64,000 nt of DNA from Planosporangium thailandense (lineage in GTDB: Bacteria; Actinomycetota; Actinomycetes; Mycobacteriales; Micromonosporaceae), in NCBI RefSeq assembly GCF_011947195.1, contig NZ_JAATVY010000027.1, forward strand, positions 1-64,000, written 5' to 3'. Within the stretch, counting starts at the first letter, position 1; every line of letters starts with the position of its first letter. Both the position numbers and the translations under genes were made by a program. The notes below the pieces were generated by a model. The model had not been told where the DNA came from and searched no databases. It saw only the letters and a list, made by a program, of their open reading frames with translations. Of this stretch, positions 7,944 to 16,691 are shown in pieces.

Positions 7944-9392
7944 TCAGCGGCCGCCACGGCTGCTGCCGGCGCGCGTCCGGGCGGAGAAGGCCGCCGCGCC
8001 GCCTGGCCCGGCCGGTGCCGGTGCCGCCGCCGTGACGACGCCACGTCGGGAACCTGAGCGCGACGACGACGTCGGTGGAACCGACCCGGACGCGGTGTGG
8101 GTCGACGCCCGGCGCCGCCCGGCGTGCCGACCCGAGCGGCCACGCCCTGCGGTGCCGGTCGCAACCGGGGCGTCCGCCGGCGGCTTGACGAACGAGCGCT
8201 CACCGGGGGCGATCTCGGTCAGCAGCGGATCCCCAGGGCGCAGACGCGTGGTGGTCGCCGTGATGCCCGCTTTCCGGATCAGGTCGCGTACCTCGGGAAC
8301 CTGGTCGTCGGTCATGAGCGTGACCACCGTGCCTTCGGCGCCGGCGCGGGCGGTTCGGCCGGATCGGTGCAGGTACGCCTTGTGCTCGACCGGGGGGTCG
8401 GCGTGGATGACGAGGCTGACGTCGTCGACGTGGATGCCGCGGGCGGCGATGTCGGTGGCCACCAGCGTGGTTGCGGTGCCGTCGGAGAAGGCGAGCAGGT
8501 TGCGGCTGCGCGCGTTCTGGGCCAGGTTGCCGTGGAGTTCCACGGCCGGTACCCCGGCGGCGACCAGTCGGCGGGTCAGGGTCTTCGCCCTGTGTTTGGT
8601 GCGGGTGAACACCACCGTGCGGCCGGGCGCGGCGGCGAGATCCAGCAGGATTTCGAACCGGTCGTCGTCGTGTACGTGCAGCACGTGGTGTGACATCGCC
8701 GCGACCGGGGACTGTGCCGAGTCGACGTTGTGGGTGACCGGGTTGGTGAGGAATCGTCGCACGAGGACGTCGACGCCGGCGTCCAGCGTCGCCGAGAACA
8801 GCAGCCGCTGCCCGGATTTCGGGGTCTGGTCGAGCAGTCGCCGGACGCCGGGAAGGAAGCCGAGGTCGGCCATGTGGTCGGCCTCGTCGAGCACGGTGAT
8901 CTCGACGGCGTCCAGGCGGGCGTGGCCGGACTTGACGTGGTCGGCGAGCCGGCCGGGGCAGGCCACGAGGATGTCCACGCCCGCGCGTAGGCCGGCGATC
9001 TGGGGGTTCGGGCCGACCCCGCCGAAGATGGTCAGCGTCCGCAGTGACAGGGCTTCGGCCAGCGGCGCGATCGACGCCTGGATCTGGGTGGCGAGTTCGC
9101 GGGTGGGTGCCAGAATCAGGGCCCGCGGCCGGCCGGGCCGTCGCGGTGAGCCGCTGGCGGCCAGCCGGGTCAGTACGGGAAGTGCGAACGCATAGGTTTT
9201 GCCCGAGCCGGTCCGGCCCCGGCCGAGCACGTCGCGCCCGGCCAGCGCGTCCGGCAGGGTCGCCGCCTGGATGGGGAACGGCGTGGTGATGCCGTCGGCG
9301 GCAAGCACTTCGGTGATGGCGCTGGGTACGCCGAGGTCGGCGAACGTGGTGAATGAAGGCGAAGATGTGGTGTGAGGGCGGCGGGCCGCCAT
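7944..9392 (-). CDS. DEAD-box RNA helicase, RhlE-like (copy A of a duplicated pair)
   Basis: A 482-residue helicase with motif I (GRTGSGKT), Ia (PTRELAT), II (DEAD in VLDEADHMADLG), III (SATLD) and VI (HRSGRTARAG). The tail is basic and rich in Arg, Gly and Ser (ending RAGSSRGGR), a feature of RNA-binding helicases. It is very close to the gene at 43154-44587 for almost its whole length; they differ mainly around residues 22-35 and in the tail. The start at 9392 follows GGAG (GTTCGGAGACTTT), identical in position in both copies. The leader is long and structured (see 9393-9514), suggesting post-transcriptional, perhaps cold-linked, control. Confidence 0.92.
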   Translation of the reverse strand: MAARRPHTTSSPSFTTFADLGVPSAITEVLAADGITTPFPIQAATLPDALAGRDVLGRGRTGSGKTYAFALPVLTRLAASGSPRRPGRPRALILAPTRELATQIQASIAPLAEALSLRTLTIFGGVGPNPQIAGLRAGVDILVACPGRLADHVKSGHARLDAVEITVLDEADHMADLGFLPGVRRLLDQTPKSGQRLLFSATLDAGVDVLVRRFLTNPVTHNVDSAQSPVAAMSHHVLHVHDDDRFEILLDLAAAPGRTVVFTRTKHRAKTLTRRLVAAGVPAVELHGNLAQNARSRNLLAFSDGTATTLVATDIAARGIHVDDVSLVIHADPPVEHKAYLHRSGRTARAGAEGTVVTLMTDDQVPEVRDLIRKAGITATTTRLRPGDPLLTEIAPGERSFVKPPADAPVATGTAGRGRSGRHAGRRRASTHTASGSVPPTSSSRSGSRRGVVTAAAPAPAGPGGAAAFSARTRAGSSRGGR

Positions 9393-9514
9393 AAAGTCTC
9401 CGAACGTTAAAAGGGTCGTCCTGCCCGGCGCAGACCTGACCGGTCGCGGCGCGTGGTGGTCGACATGGAACACGGCTCGAGGCAGAACGGTGCGAGCCGT
9501 GTTTCATAAGTGTA
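9393..9514 (-). promoter_or_regulatory. Promoter and structured leader of helicase copy A
   Basis: On the minus strand a -10-like TACACT spans 9514-9509 and the predicted start of transcription falls near 9502. The RNA would then open with an 11-bp perfect stem (9503-9493 paired with 9479-9469) and a 13-base loop. About 75 further bases lead to the Shine-Dalgarno sequence. Nearly the same leader precedes copy B at 43035-43153. Confidence 0.55.
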
Positions 9515-9929
9515 CCTGAACAGGGCCGAGCATCGGTGTCGGTCCTTCGGCCGGCCCAGTCAACCGAGAGGATCATCGTGGTCTGCGCCGGGCAGGACGC
9601 GCGGCCTGCCGTTGTCGGGCGAGCCCGGTACTGCCCCTGCTGCGGCGTGCCCTAATGCCCGCTGGCCGTGCCGCCGTCGTGGCCGGCATCGGACAATGGC
9701 GTCTTCTGCCTGTGCCGCTCGGAAATCCGGTTCGGGGCTGTGTGCCTGCGGATATCGGCTGGTCAATCCATCAAGGATCTTCCTGGGCCGCGCCGCGGAC
9801 CGTGGCGAGGTCGGCCGGTGGTGGGCAGGCGGCGTTGGGCGGGCGTAGATTTCGGACCTGGCGCGCCGTAACGCCCCTGTGCGGTCTACCGTCGTGGCAC
9901 CCATGGATGAAGCCGGAGAGGCCATCACG
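9515..9929. other. No convincing gene
   Basis: Short plus-strand frames contain isolated CPCCGVP and CACGYRLVNP pieces in different frames, which could be remains of a small zinc-ribbon protein. None forms an open frame with a start and ribosome site that I would call. Confidence 0.3.
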
Positions 9930-10232
9930 ATGAGTAAGCCCATCGATTATGACGCACCGCGCCGGCCCGCGGTTGACGGTGACGACGACAGCCTGGAGGA
10001 GCTCACGGCGCGCGGCACGGCGGCGCAGTCACCGACGGTTGACCTCGACGAGGCCGAGGCTGCCGAGAACTTCGAGTTGCCCGGCGCGGACCTGACCGAC
10101 GAGGAGCTGACTGTGGCGGTAGTGCCGATGCAGCCGGACGAGTTCCGCTGCTCCCGCTGCTTCCTGGTGCATCACCGCAGCCAGCTCGCCGCGCAGCCCG
10201 GCGGCCGGGAGGTCTGCCAGGAGTGTTCCTGA
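9930..10232 (+). CDS. DUF4193 family zinc-ribbon protein
   Basis: A 100-residue acidic protein. The N-terminal half is Asp/Glu-rich and ends in a hydrophobic EELTVAVVPMQPDEF stretch. The C-terminus carries two CxxC knuckles (CSRC at about 77-80 and CQEC at the end), expected to hold one zinc. This is the DUF4193 pattern, found almost only in actinobacteria, usually as a small conserved protein of unknown function. I chose ATG 9930 because GGAGAGG lies eight bases upstream. No operon partner is evident; the next gene converges on it with nine bases between stops. Confidence 0.8.
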   Translation: MSKPIDYDAPRRPAVDGDDDSLEELTARGTAAQSPTVDLDEAEAAENFELPGADLTDEELTVAVVPMQPDEFRCSRCFLVHHRSQLAAQPGGREVCQECS

Positions 10233-10241
10233 CGTCCGCGG

Positions 10242-10460
10242 TCAGGGCGTCAGTTCCCGCCACTCCGGACGGCCGCCCAGCCACGCGTCAGCGAGGATCT
10301 CCGCCGACGCCCGACTCGGACAGGGGTGCAGTTTCGACCGGCCCGCGATGCCGCCGGTCTGCGCCTCGACCTCCCATCGCTGGCCGTCGGTGCGGATGTA
10401 GACGTCGCGACGCCCCCGCGGACTCCGGTCCCCGTTCCACCAGTGACGCTCGATTCTCAC
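10242..10460 (-). CDS. Small conserved-type hypothetical protein (72 aa)
   Basis: A compact basic/aromatic protein (VRIERHWWNGDRSPRGRRD start, then DGQRWEVEAQTGG, and a C-terminal LADAWLGGRPEWREL). The sequence looks protein-like, not like a shadow frame, and resembles short uncharacterised actinobacterial proteins. The GTG at 10460 is my choice; no strong ribosome site is visible and a GTG at 10475 is an alternative. No domain is recognised and no function is proposed. Confidence 0.5.
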   Translation of the reverse strand: MRIERHWWNGDRSPRGRRDVYIRTDGQRWEVEAQTGGIAGRSKLHPCPSRASAEILADAWLGGRPEWRELTP

Positions 10461-10678
10461 CTGCCGACCGTATAGCACTACGTGCGAACCGACGAGCCTA
10501 AATGACCTTGGAATACGTCGGCGGCATGGAGCCCGAGGGCGCGGGTGACCAGCGGCGTCGACGGCCGGGACTCGACGGTGACCGGCGGCGTGGACGGCTG
10601 ACCCGGCACCCCACCCGACCCCGGTTCCGTCGCAAGCCATGGGCCCGGCTGAGTCGGCGCGGGTCCGGCAGTCGGGGC

Positions 10679-10866
10679 TCAGGGCTGGGTGAACCGGTAC
10701 CCGGCGGCCAGTGGGTGGGGCAGCACGATGGTCAACGCGTCGACTGTCTGCCGGCGGTCTCCGTCGCCGCCGTGGTCCCGGATGATGGATCCGGGCCCGG
10801 TCCGGTTCATGATGACGTCGACGATGTACTGCCGCGAGTTGGGCGACCAGCGGAAGTCGTGGGTCG
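10679..10866 (-). other. Possible coding remnant
   Basis: One minus-strand frame ending at 10679 reads THDFRWSPNSRQYIVDVIMN and later VDALTIVLPHPLAAGYRF. It looks like the C-terminus of a real protein but has no start or upstream domain. The flanking sequence (10461-10678 and 10867-11177) holds nothing I can assign. Confidence 0.25.
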
Positions 10867-11177
10867 GCTGCCGGCTTCGGAAAGCACAGGTCCAGCAGGG
10901 TTAGGCAACGGTGACAGGTCGGAGCGAACGCGACCTCGCCGCATCCGCTCACAACGCCGCCGTCGCCGCCGACTGTGATTGTCCAGTCCCGCCCGCACAG
11001 GGTGGTGCCACCATCCTGGCTCGGTCAACGCCGTGCGGTCGTAGCCGGTCAACGTGCCGGCACGGGAACGCGCCGCACGCGTGAAGGAGAAGTCGTGCAC
11101 CGCATTGCGCCCGGCACTCGGTTCCTCGGCAAGGGAAGTGGGGTGGACCCCGGCCCCACCGTCGGCGGATGGTGAGG

Positions 11178-11215
11178 TCGGGCCCCGCAGCACAGGGCAG
11201 TAATGCGGGGCCCGA
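11178..11215 (-). terminator. Terminator of the atypical cold-shock gene
   Basis: A perfect 12-bp stem (11178-11189 with 11204-11215) and a 14-base loop, beginning 55 bases past the stop codon of the leftward csp gene. Confidence 0.7.
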
Positions 11216-11269
11216 GCACCGTGGCGCCGTGGGGCGCCGCCCGGACCACAGTGGGCCCGGGAGTCTGAG

Positions 11270-11473
11270 TCAGATCGGGCGGACGGCCTCCGCGTGCGGG
11301 CCCTTGGCGCCCGGGACGATGTCGAACTCGACCCGCTGGCTTTCCTGGAGCTCGCGGAAGCCGTCAGTCTGGATCGCGGCGTGGTGTACGAGCACGTCGG
11401 GCCCGTCGCGGCCGACGCTGATGGAGTCGAAACCCTTGTCGGCGTTGAACCACTTCACGGTGCCAGTGGACAA
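11270..11473 (-). CDS. Cold-shock-domain protein with altered RNP motifs
   Basis: A 67-residue single cold-shock domain ([12 protein letters not shown] ... [13 protein letters not shown]), the normal CspA length. The RNP1 motif is KGFDSI instead of KGFGFI and RNP2 is VLVHH instead of VFVHF, so two nucleic-acid-stacking aromatics are missing. The second csp gene at 12895 keeps the canonical residues. I chose TTG 11473 because GAAGGAG (11486-11480) then has a six-base spacer and the length matches CspA; the ATG at 11479 directly abuts that site. A hairpin sits just upstream (11497-11519) and a terminator downstream. It may bind RNA or DNA weakly or differently from ordinary Csp proteins. Confidence 0.85.
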   Translation of the reverse strand: MSTGTVKWFNADKGFDSISVGRDGPDVLVHHAAIQTDGFRELQESQRVEFDIVPGAKGPHAEAVRPI

Positions 11474-11496
11474 GGACATCTCCTTCTGCGCGGTCA

Positions 11497-11519
11497 CGGC
11501 CCTCGCGCTGCGAGGGCCG
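11497..11519 (-). promoter_or_regulatory. Leader hairpin upstream of csp ribosome site
   Basis: A perfect 10-bp stem (CGGCCCTCGC) with a three-base loop ends ten bases before the Shine-Dalgarno sequence of the leftward csp gene. A similar hairpin lies at the same place in the other csp leader (12851-12871). A role in temperature response or Csp autoregulation is inference. Confidence 0.45.
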
Positions 11520-11898
11520 GATGGCCGTCTCAAGCAGCGGCGAACCAAGACGAGTCCGCAAGCAGACCGATCCGGGCCGAAACCGGGCGGAAGGCAACCA
11601 CAAAATTAGAAACCGTTCTGCGGACTGTACACGCTCTGCCGGTAACACCCCGCACGGCAGTGCCCCCGGTCTGCGTCGTCGATCGGGACCGCGCACGGCC
11701 GTGCCTGCCGTGACGGAATGAAGAATGCCGATTTCGGATTCGCGGCAGAGCCCACCGCTGCGGTAACGGACTTGCCCCGGTCGGCGCTGTTCCAGCCGTC
11801 GCACGCCAGCAGCGTGGCCTGGCGCGCGGGGTACGAGAAGCCCGACGTCGGCAACGAGTTCGATGAGTTTCCGATTCGTGCGGCATGCTGGGTAAGTG

Positions 11899-12597
11899 AT
11901 GAATCGGACGGCACCTGCCCTGACCACCGACGACCGCCCCGTCCTCGATCCCTTCGTAGTGCCCGACGTGGCCGGTCACGACGGACTACGCCTCGCGGAG
12001 GTGCCCTTCGTGCCCGAGGTCCGCCTGCACCTCGCCGAGGACGCGATCGTGCTGCGGGCGAGGCTGGAGGCTCAGGTGGGAGCGGCGTTGCCGCCGCCGT
12101 TCTGGGCTGACGCCTGGGCCGGTGGTCAGGCGGTCGCGCGATACGTCTTGGACCACCGCGACGTCGTTGCCGGTCTGCGGGTGCTCGACGTGGCCTCCGG
12201 TTCAGGTCTGGTGGCCATCGCGGCGGCGGTGGCCGGTGCGGCGGCCGTCACCGCCAACGACATCGACCCCTACGCTCTGGCCGCGATAGCGCTGAACGCA
12301 CATGCCAATGACGTGGCTGTCGAGGTAAGCCGCGGCGATCTGCTCGGCGGTGACGGTGACGACGCCCAGGTGGTGCTCGCCGGAGATGTCTTCTACAGCC
12401 GGTCCATGGCCGAGCGGATGTTGCCGTTCCTGCACCGCGCCGCCGCGCGCGGCGCCCGGGTCCTGGTCGGCGATCCCGGGCGGGCCTACCTACCGCACGA
12501 CAGCCTGGAGGTCGTCGCGAGTTACCAGGTTTCCATGATCGGGGCCCCCGAGGACGCGCAGATCAGGCAGGTTTACGTCCTTGAACTGCGCCGCTGA
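11899..12597 (+). CDS. Class I SAM-dependent methyltransferase (PrmA/ETFB-methyltransferase-like)
   Basis: A 232-residue Rossmann methyltransferase. Motif I is VLDVASGSGLVAIAAA (about residues 94-109), followed by the acidic NDIDPYA stretch (about 119-125). The preceding FWADAWAGGQAVARY segment is typical of the branch related to PrmA and electron-transfer-flavoprotein lysine methyltransferases, so a protein substrate is plausible but not proven. The start is uncertain: a GTG at 11896 directly precedes the ATG at 11899 and the upstream GGTAAG is only a weak ribosome site. The gene stands alone. Confidence 0.75.
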   Translation: MNRTAPALTTDDRPVLDPFVVPDVAGHDGLRLAEVPFVPEVRLHLAEDAIVLRARLEAQVGAALPPPFWADAWAGGQAVARYVLDHRDVVAGLRVLDVASGSGLVAIAAAVAGAAAVTANDIDPYALAAIALNAHANDVAVEVSRGDLLGGDGDDAQVVLAGDVFYSRSMAERMLPFLHRAAARGARVLVGDPGRAYLPHDSLEVVASYQVSMIGAPEDAQIRQVYVLELRR

Positions 12598-12737
12598 CCG
12601 TGCCGCTCGGCAATGGCGGGGCCGCGTCCTGCGCTGCGGTCCAGCGGCTACTCGTCGGCGGGGCGGACCCGACGAGTAGCCAGTGTCGGCGAACCCGGAG
12701 GAGTCACACGACGGCTGCGCGCCGCCGGCATACCTGT

Positions 12738-12894
12738 TAGAGTGAACGAAGTTATTGGATAGGTGGTTCGCCTTATCCCGGCCGGTTGGCAGATCGCAGA
12801 CGCGTCGCCAGCGGGTTGGGCGATGTGGGGCCGCTAGACCAACGGCTTCCGGATCTGCGTGGTGCAGATCCTCGCCTGACAAGGGAGAATGGCA
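12738..12894 (+). promoter_or_regulatory. Promoter and leader of cspA-like gene
   Basis: A -10-like TAGAGT (12738-12743) would give a leader of roughly 145 bases. A perfect 8-bp hairpin (GGATCTGC, 12851-12858 with 12864-12871) lies nine bases before the AAGGGAG ribosome site, mirroring the other csp leader. Confidence 0.45.
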
Positions 12895-13098
12895 ATGGCA
12901 CAGGGCACCGTGAAGTGGTTCAACGCCGACAAGGGTTTCGGTTTCATCAGCCAGGACGGGGGCGGCGACGACGTGTTCGTGCACTTCTCCGCCATCCAGT
13001 CCGGCGGTTACCGGTCGCTTGAGGAGAACCAGCGGGTCGAGTTCGACATCACGCAGGGCCAGAAGGGCCCGCAGGCCGAGAACGTCCGCCCGCTCTGA
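12895..13098 (+). CDS. cspA: Cold-shock protein, CspA family
   Basis: A 67-residue canonical cold-shock domain protein with intact RNP1 (KGFGFI, residues 14-19) and RNP2 (VFVHF, about 29-33). It is an RNA/ssDNA chaperone that melts secondary structure. I chose ATG 12895 over ATG 12889 because AAGGGAG is seven bases upstream of the former and one base from the latter. It is preceded by a long leader with a hairpin and followed by a strong terminator, so it is monocistronic. Together with three DEAD-box helicase genes and a second csp in this window it forms a concentration of cold-type RNA-remodelling functions. Confidence 0.93.
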   Translation: MAQGTVKWFNADKGFGFISQDGGGDDVFVHFSAIQSGGYRSLEENQRVEFDITQGQKGPQAENVRPL

Positions 13099-13182
13099 TC
13101 AAAGCGCGCGTGCGGCCGGCACCTCAGACCCGTGCGGTCGCACGAATGAACGACGGGATGGTCGGCCCCACGTAAACCGACT

Positions 13183-13230
13183 GGCATCGATCCCCGCATC
13201 TGTCTCACCGACAATGCGGGGATCGATGCC
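13183..13230 (+). terminator. Terminator of cspA
   Basis: A perfect 17-bp stem (13183-13199 with 13214-13230) and a 14-base loop, 85 bases after the cspA stop. No gene is evident between it and 13718. Confidence 0.75.
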
Positions 13231-13718
13231 ATTGAGGCTTCCCCGCCTCGCGACTCCCACCGCGGGGTCGTGTCAGGTGCCAGACGCCCCGCTCGCCTCG
13301 TCTCGTCCCACCGGATGGTTACAGAGCCCCGACCGGCCGTGTCGTACGACCGACTTCAGCATCGCCCCGGACCCTCGACACCGGCGGGGAGTTGAGGCCA
13401 CCCGGCACTGACATCGACGGCGTACGGCAGGAAACGGTTTGCTCGCTGGGGAGCGGAAGTGGCTCATGCCGTTGCTTGGGTACCCGGCGACCGGGGGCTG
13501 CGCCCCGAGGCACGTGGAGGTGGCGAGCTGGACGCCACTGGAACGAGTACCTTCGCATGTCCCGTCGTCAGGAGAACCTTCCGCCCGCTTGCCGAGGGCG
13601 GACCGCGCCTTCCATCGCACGCCTGCCTGGGCGGCAAGCCACCGTGCAACGGGCGTGACACCGCCCGGTACGCTGCGGTAACCGACCTGTTCAGGCCGTG
13701 GACGGAGCGACGGACACC

Positions 13719-13982
13719 ATGACGCGGTATGTGGTTGGCGGCTACGAGGAGTTCCCGGTGCTCCACCTTCGGCCCGTCGACGATGGGCGGGGCGTGGCGC
13801 TTCCGGAATCGTTGTACACGCGGTGGCAGCAGGCGCGGGCTGAACTGGACGCCACGCAGCGGGAGATCGTGGCGCACATTCGTGCGACCGCCGGATCCAG
13901 TGCCATTCCGGCGGAATTGCGGGAAGCCCAGGACCATCCCAGCCAGGATCATCCCTCCGACCGTGCGTGGAAGCTGTACTGA
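13719..13982 (+). CDS. Hypothetical protein (87 aa)
   Basis: A small soluble protein starting MTRYVVGGYEEFPVLHL, with a predicted helical middle (TRWQQARAELDATQREIVAHI) and a hydrophilic end. Codon use matches the neighbours. The ATG at 13719 is preceded at some distance by GGAG; a GTG at 13698 is a possible earlier start. Similar short proteins of unknown role occur in actinomycetes. I recognise no domain. Confidence 0.5.
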   Translation: MTRYVVGGYEEFPVLHLRPVDDGRGVALPESLYTRWQQARAELDATQREIVAHIRATAGSSAIPAELREAQDHPSQDHPSDRAWKLY

Positions 13983-14400
13983 CTCGCGCAGCGATCGCTT
14001 CCTCCGGCTCGGCGCTTCTGACTGATCTTGCCCTGGTGTCGCTACGCGGTCGCCATACCCAACCGCCAACCCCAGGCTCGCCCGGCGATCGCCGGCACGG
14101 CGACGACCCGGTGATCGGCTCAGGCGTCGAGGGTCGGTGAGACTCGCCCTGCCGACGGGGAGGGCATGGTGCTGCCGGTGTAGTGCACCGAGGCCGTGGC
14201 GCCGGGTGTACGGCGACCAGGCGGCCGCGAGAATGCGTCCGCCTGTTCCTGACCCCGGTGGCGCCGTCCGGACGACAGGGCCGTCGGAGTCATCGGTTCC
14301 GGACCCCGTTCTCCGCGCAGCCCCTGACCTGTCGACCGGGATCTGGTTAGACACCGGTTACGTAGGGGTAGGTAGCGCACCGCGCGAAGGGGGGTGTCGG
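13983..14400. other. Intergenic region upstream of the desaturase operon
   Basis: No gene is supported. The last 60 bases contain GGTTACGTAGGGGTAGG, which probably belongs to the operon promoter or an operator, but no clear -35/-10 pair can be named. Confidence 0.3.
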
Positions 14401-15522
14401 TTGGCTGTCGCGTCCAACCCGTCCAGCGGGGCCGTGGTGGAGGGGGCCGGGCGCGAAGGCCGGCTGGCGGTTCGGCGGCGCCTGTTGGAGGCGATCGGCT
14501 GGCTGACCACGCCGCTGCTGCCCGACGACTATCTCGGGTTGGTCAATCCGCTCTGGTCGGCGCGGCAGCTGCGCGGACGGGTCGAGGCGGTGCTGGCGGA
14601 GACCGTGGACACGGCCACCCTGGTGATCCGCCCGGGGCGGGGCTGGGCGGGGCATCGGGCTGGCCAGTACGTGCGGGTCGGCGTCGACCTCGATGGGGTA
14701 CGGCACTGGCGCAGTTACTCGCTGTCCTCGCCCCCGGAGCGCGCCGACGGGCGCATCACGATCACGGTCAAGGCGGACCCGACCGGCCTGGTCTCGCGGT
14801 ACCTGGTCCATCAGATCGCACCGGGAACCGTCGTACACCTCGGGCCGGCGCAGGGGGAGTTCACGCTGCCCGAGCCCCCACTGGGCCGGCTGCTGTTCCT
14901 GACCGCGGGCAGCGGGATCACCCCGGTGGCGGCGATGCTGCGCGGTCTGGTGGCGCACGGGTGGATGCCGGACGTGGTGCTGGTGCACTCCGCGCCCACC
15001 CCGGCCGAGGTCATCTTCGGCGCGGAGCTGCGCGCCCTGGCCGCCCGGTGTGCCGGCCTGCGGCTATACGAGCGGCACACCCGCACCGCCGGGCGGCTGA
15101 CGGTGCCGCAGCTGCGCCGCGTCTGCCCGGACTGGCGGCGGCGCCACACCTGGGCGTGCGGCCCGGCCGGCATGCTCGACGAGGTGGAGCGGCACTGGCG
15201 GCGGGCCGGGATCGGCGATCGGCTGCACGTGGAGCGGTTCCGGTCCATTGTGACGGCCGGCGGCGACGGCGGTCGGGTCCGGTTCGTCGCCAGCGGTCGG
15301 CAGGTCGACGCCGACGGCGTCACCCCGCTGCTGGTGGTCGGCGAGAACGCCGGCGTGCTGATGCCCAGCGGCTGCCGGATGGGCATCTGCTACAGCTGTG
15401 TGGCCCGGCTGCGGGCCGGTCGGGTGCGTGATTTGCGCACCGGCCGCGAGTACGGCGACGAGGGAGAGCTGGTCCAGACCTGCGTGTCGGCGGCCGCCGG
15501 CCTCGTCGAGATCGACCTGTAG
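14401..15522 (+). CDS. Ferredoxin reductase with 2Fe-2S domain, electron donor to the desaturase
   Basis: A 373-residue flavoprotein of the phthalate-oxygenase-reductase/DesA3-partner type. The FAD-binding barrel contains RSYSLSSPPE (about residues 109-118). The NAD(P) domain starts with TAGSGITPVAAM (about 168-179). The C-terminal plant-type ferredoxin has the cluster ligands in PSGCRMGICYSC and the final Cys in LVQTCVSAA. It should pass electrons from NADPH to the diiron desaturase encoded nine bases downstream of its end region. I chose the TTG at 14401 because GGGGGG is six bases upstream and the length then matches the family; the frame is open further upstream with non-protein-like composition. 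Confidence 0.85.
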   Translation: MAVASNPSSGAVVEGAGREGRLAVRRRLLEAIGWLTTPLLPDDYLGLVNPLWSARQLRGRVEAVLAETVDTATLVIRPGRGWAGHRAGQYVRVGVDLDGVRHWRSYSLSSPPERADGRITITVKADPTGLVSRYLVHQIAPGTVVHLGPAQGEFTLPEPPLGRLLFLTAGSGITPVAAMLRGLVAHGWMPDVVLVHSAPTPAEVIFGAELRALAARCAGLRLYERHTRTAGRLTVPQLRRVCPDWRRRHTWACGPAGMLDEVERHWRRAGIGDRLHVERFRSIVTAGGDGGRVRFVASGRQVDADGVTPLLVVGENAGVLMPSGCRMGICYSCVARLRAGRVRDLRTGREYGDEGELVQTCVSAAAGLVEIDL

Positions 15523-15545
15523 ACCGAACTGTGGGAGGCCATGCG

Positions 15546-16658
15546 ATGAGCGCCACCGTGCCCGAAGCGGTCGGTACGACCGGGCACCTGTCCGAGGTCG
15601 ACATCAAGGAGATCGGCCGGGAGCTCGACCGGCTCCGCGACGAGATCACCGCCAGCCTCGACGATGCCGACGCCCGCTACATCCGCCGGGTCATCGCCGT
15701 CCAACGCGGCCTGGAGGTGGGCGGCCGCGCCCTGCTGGCCGTGTCGATCCTGCCGCCGGCCTGGCTGGCCGGCACCACGGCGCTAGCCATCTCCAAGATC
15801 CTGGAGAACATGGAGATCGGCCACAACGTCCTGCACGGCCAGTGGGACTGGATGCGCGACCCCGAGATCCACTCCACCACCTGGGAATGGGACTCCGCCT
15901 CGCCGGCTGAGGCGTGGAAGCACTCGCACAACTTCGTGCACCACACCTACACCAACGTCCTCGGCAAGGACCGCGACATCGGCTACGCCGCGTTGCGGGT
16001 CAGCCCCGAGCAGCCCTGGCACCCGGTCTATCTGGCCCAGCCGGTCTACAACGCGCTGCTGGCCGCCTTCTTCGAGTGGGGCATCGCCATCTACGACGTC
16101 GAGCTCGAACGGGCCTGGCGCGGCGAGAAGAGCTGGGCCGAAGCCCTCACCCAGCTGCGTGGCGTCGCACGTAAGGCCGCCCGCCAGGTGGTCAAGGACT
16201 ACGTCGCGTTTCCGCTGCTGGCCGGCCCGTCGTTCCTGCCCGCGCTGCTGGGCAATGTCACCGCGAACACCGCCCGCAACGTCTGGGCGCACACGGTCAT
16301 CTTCTGCGGCCACTTTCCCGACGGCGCCGAGGTCTTCGGCGAAGACCGGCTCGACGGCGAGAGCCGCGGTGAGTGGTACGTGCGCCAGCTGCTCGGTTCG
16401 GCCAACATCACCGGTGGTCCGCTGCTGCACCTGATGACCGGGAATCTCAGCCACCAGATCGAACACCACCTGTTCCCCGACCTGCCCAGCAACCGCTACG
16501 CACAGATTGCCCCCAAGGTCCGCGACCTCTGCGCACGCTACGGGCTGCGCTACAACACCGGCTCGCTGCTGCGCCAGACCGCCACCGTCTGGAAGAACGT
16601 CTTCCGCCTGGCGCTGCCCGGTCCGAAACGCGGGCCGGCGAGCGATCGGCCGAGCTGA
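15546..16658 (+). CDS. Membrane fatty-acid desaturase
   Basis: A 370-residue diiron acyl-lipid/acyl-CoA desaturase. The three histidine boxes are present: HNVLH (with GQWDW), HSHNFVHH and HQIEHHLFPD. Hydrophobic segments lie between boxes one and two and between two and three. The ATG at 15546 has GGGAGG seven bases upstream and follows the reductase stop by 23 bases, so the two form an operon, as with the mycobacterial stearoyl-CoA delta-9 desaturase and its oxidoreductase. The most likely role is introducing a double bond into membrane acyl chains. All iron ligands visible in the boxes are intact. Confidence 0.9.
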   Translation: MSATVPEAVGTTGHLSEVDIKEIGRELDRLRDEITASLDDADARYIRRVIAVQRGLEVGGRALLAVSILPPAWLAGTTALAISKILENMEIGHNVLHGQWDWMRDPEIHSTTWEWDSASPAEAWKHSHNFVHHTYTNVLGKDRDIGYAALRVSPEQPWHPVYLAQPVYNALLAAFFEWGIAIYDVELERAWRGEKSWAEALTQLRGVARKAARQVVKDYVAFPLLAGPSFLPALLGNVTANTARNVWAHTVIFCGHFPDGAEVFGEDRLDGESRGEWYVRQLLGSANITGGPLLHLMTGNLSHQIEHHLFPDLPSNRYAQIAPKVRDLCARYGLRYNTGSLLRQTATVWKNVFRLALPGPKRGPASDRPS

Positions 16659-16691
16659 AGATCGGACGGCCGCGCGCGTAGAGTCGGCAGG

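Noticed and set aside
8032-9195. Long plus-strand frame opposite helicase copy A, repeated opposite copy B
   Set aside because: It recurs only because the two helicase genes are near-identical; low-complexity Ser/Arg/Thr sequence with no domain.
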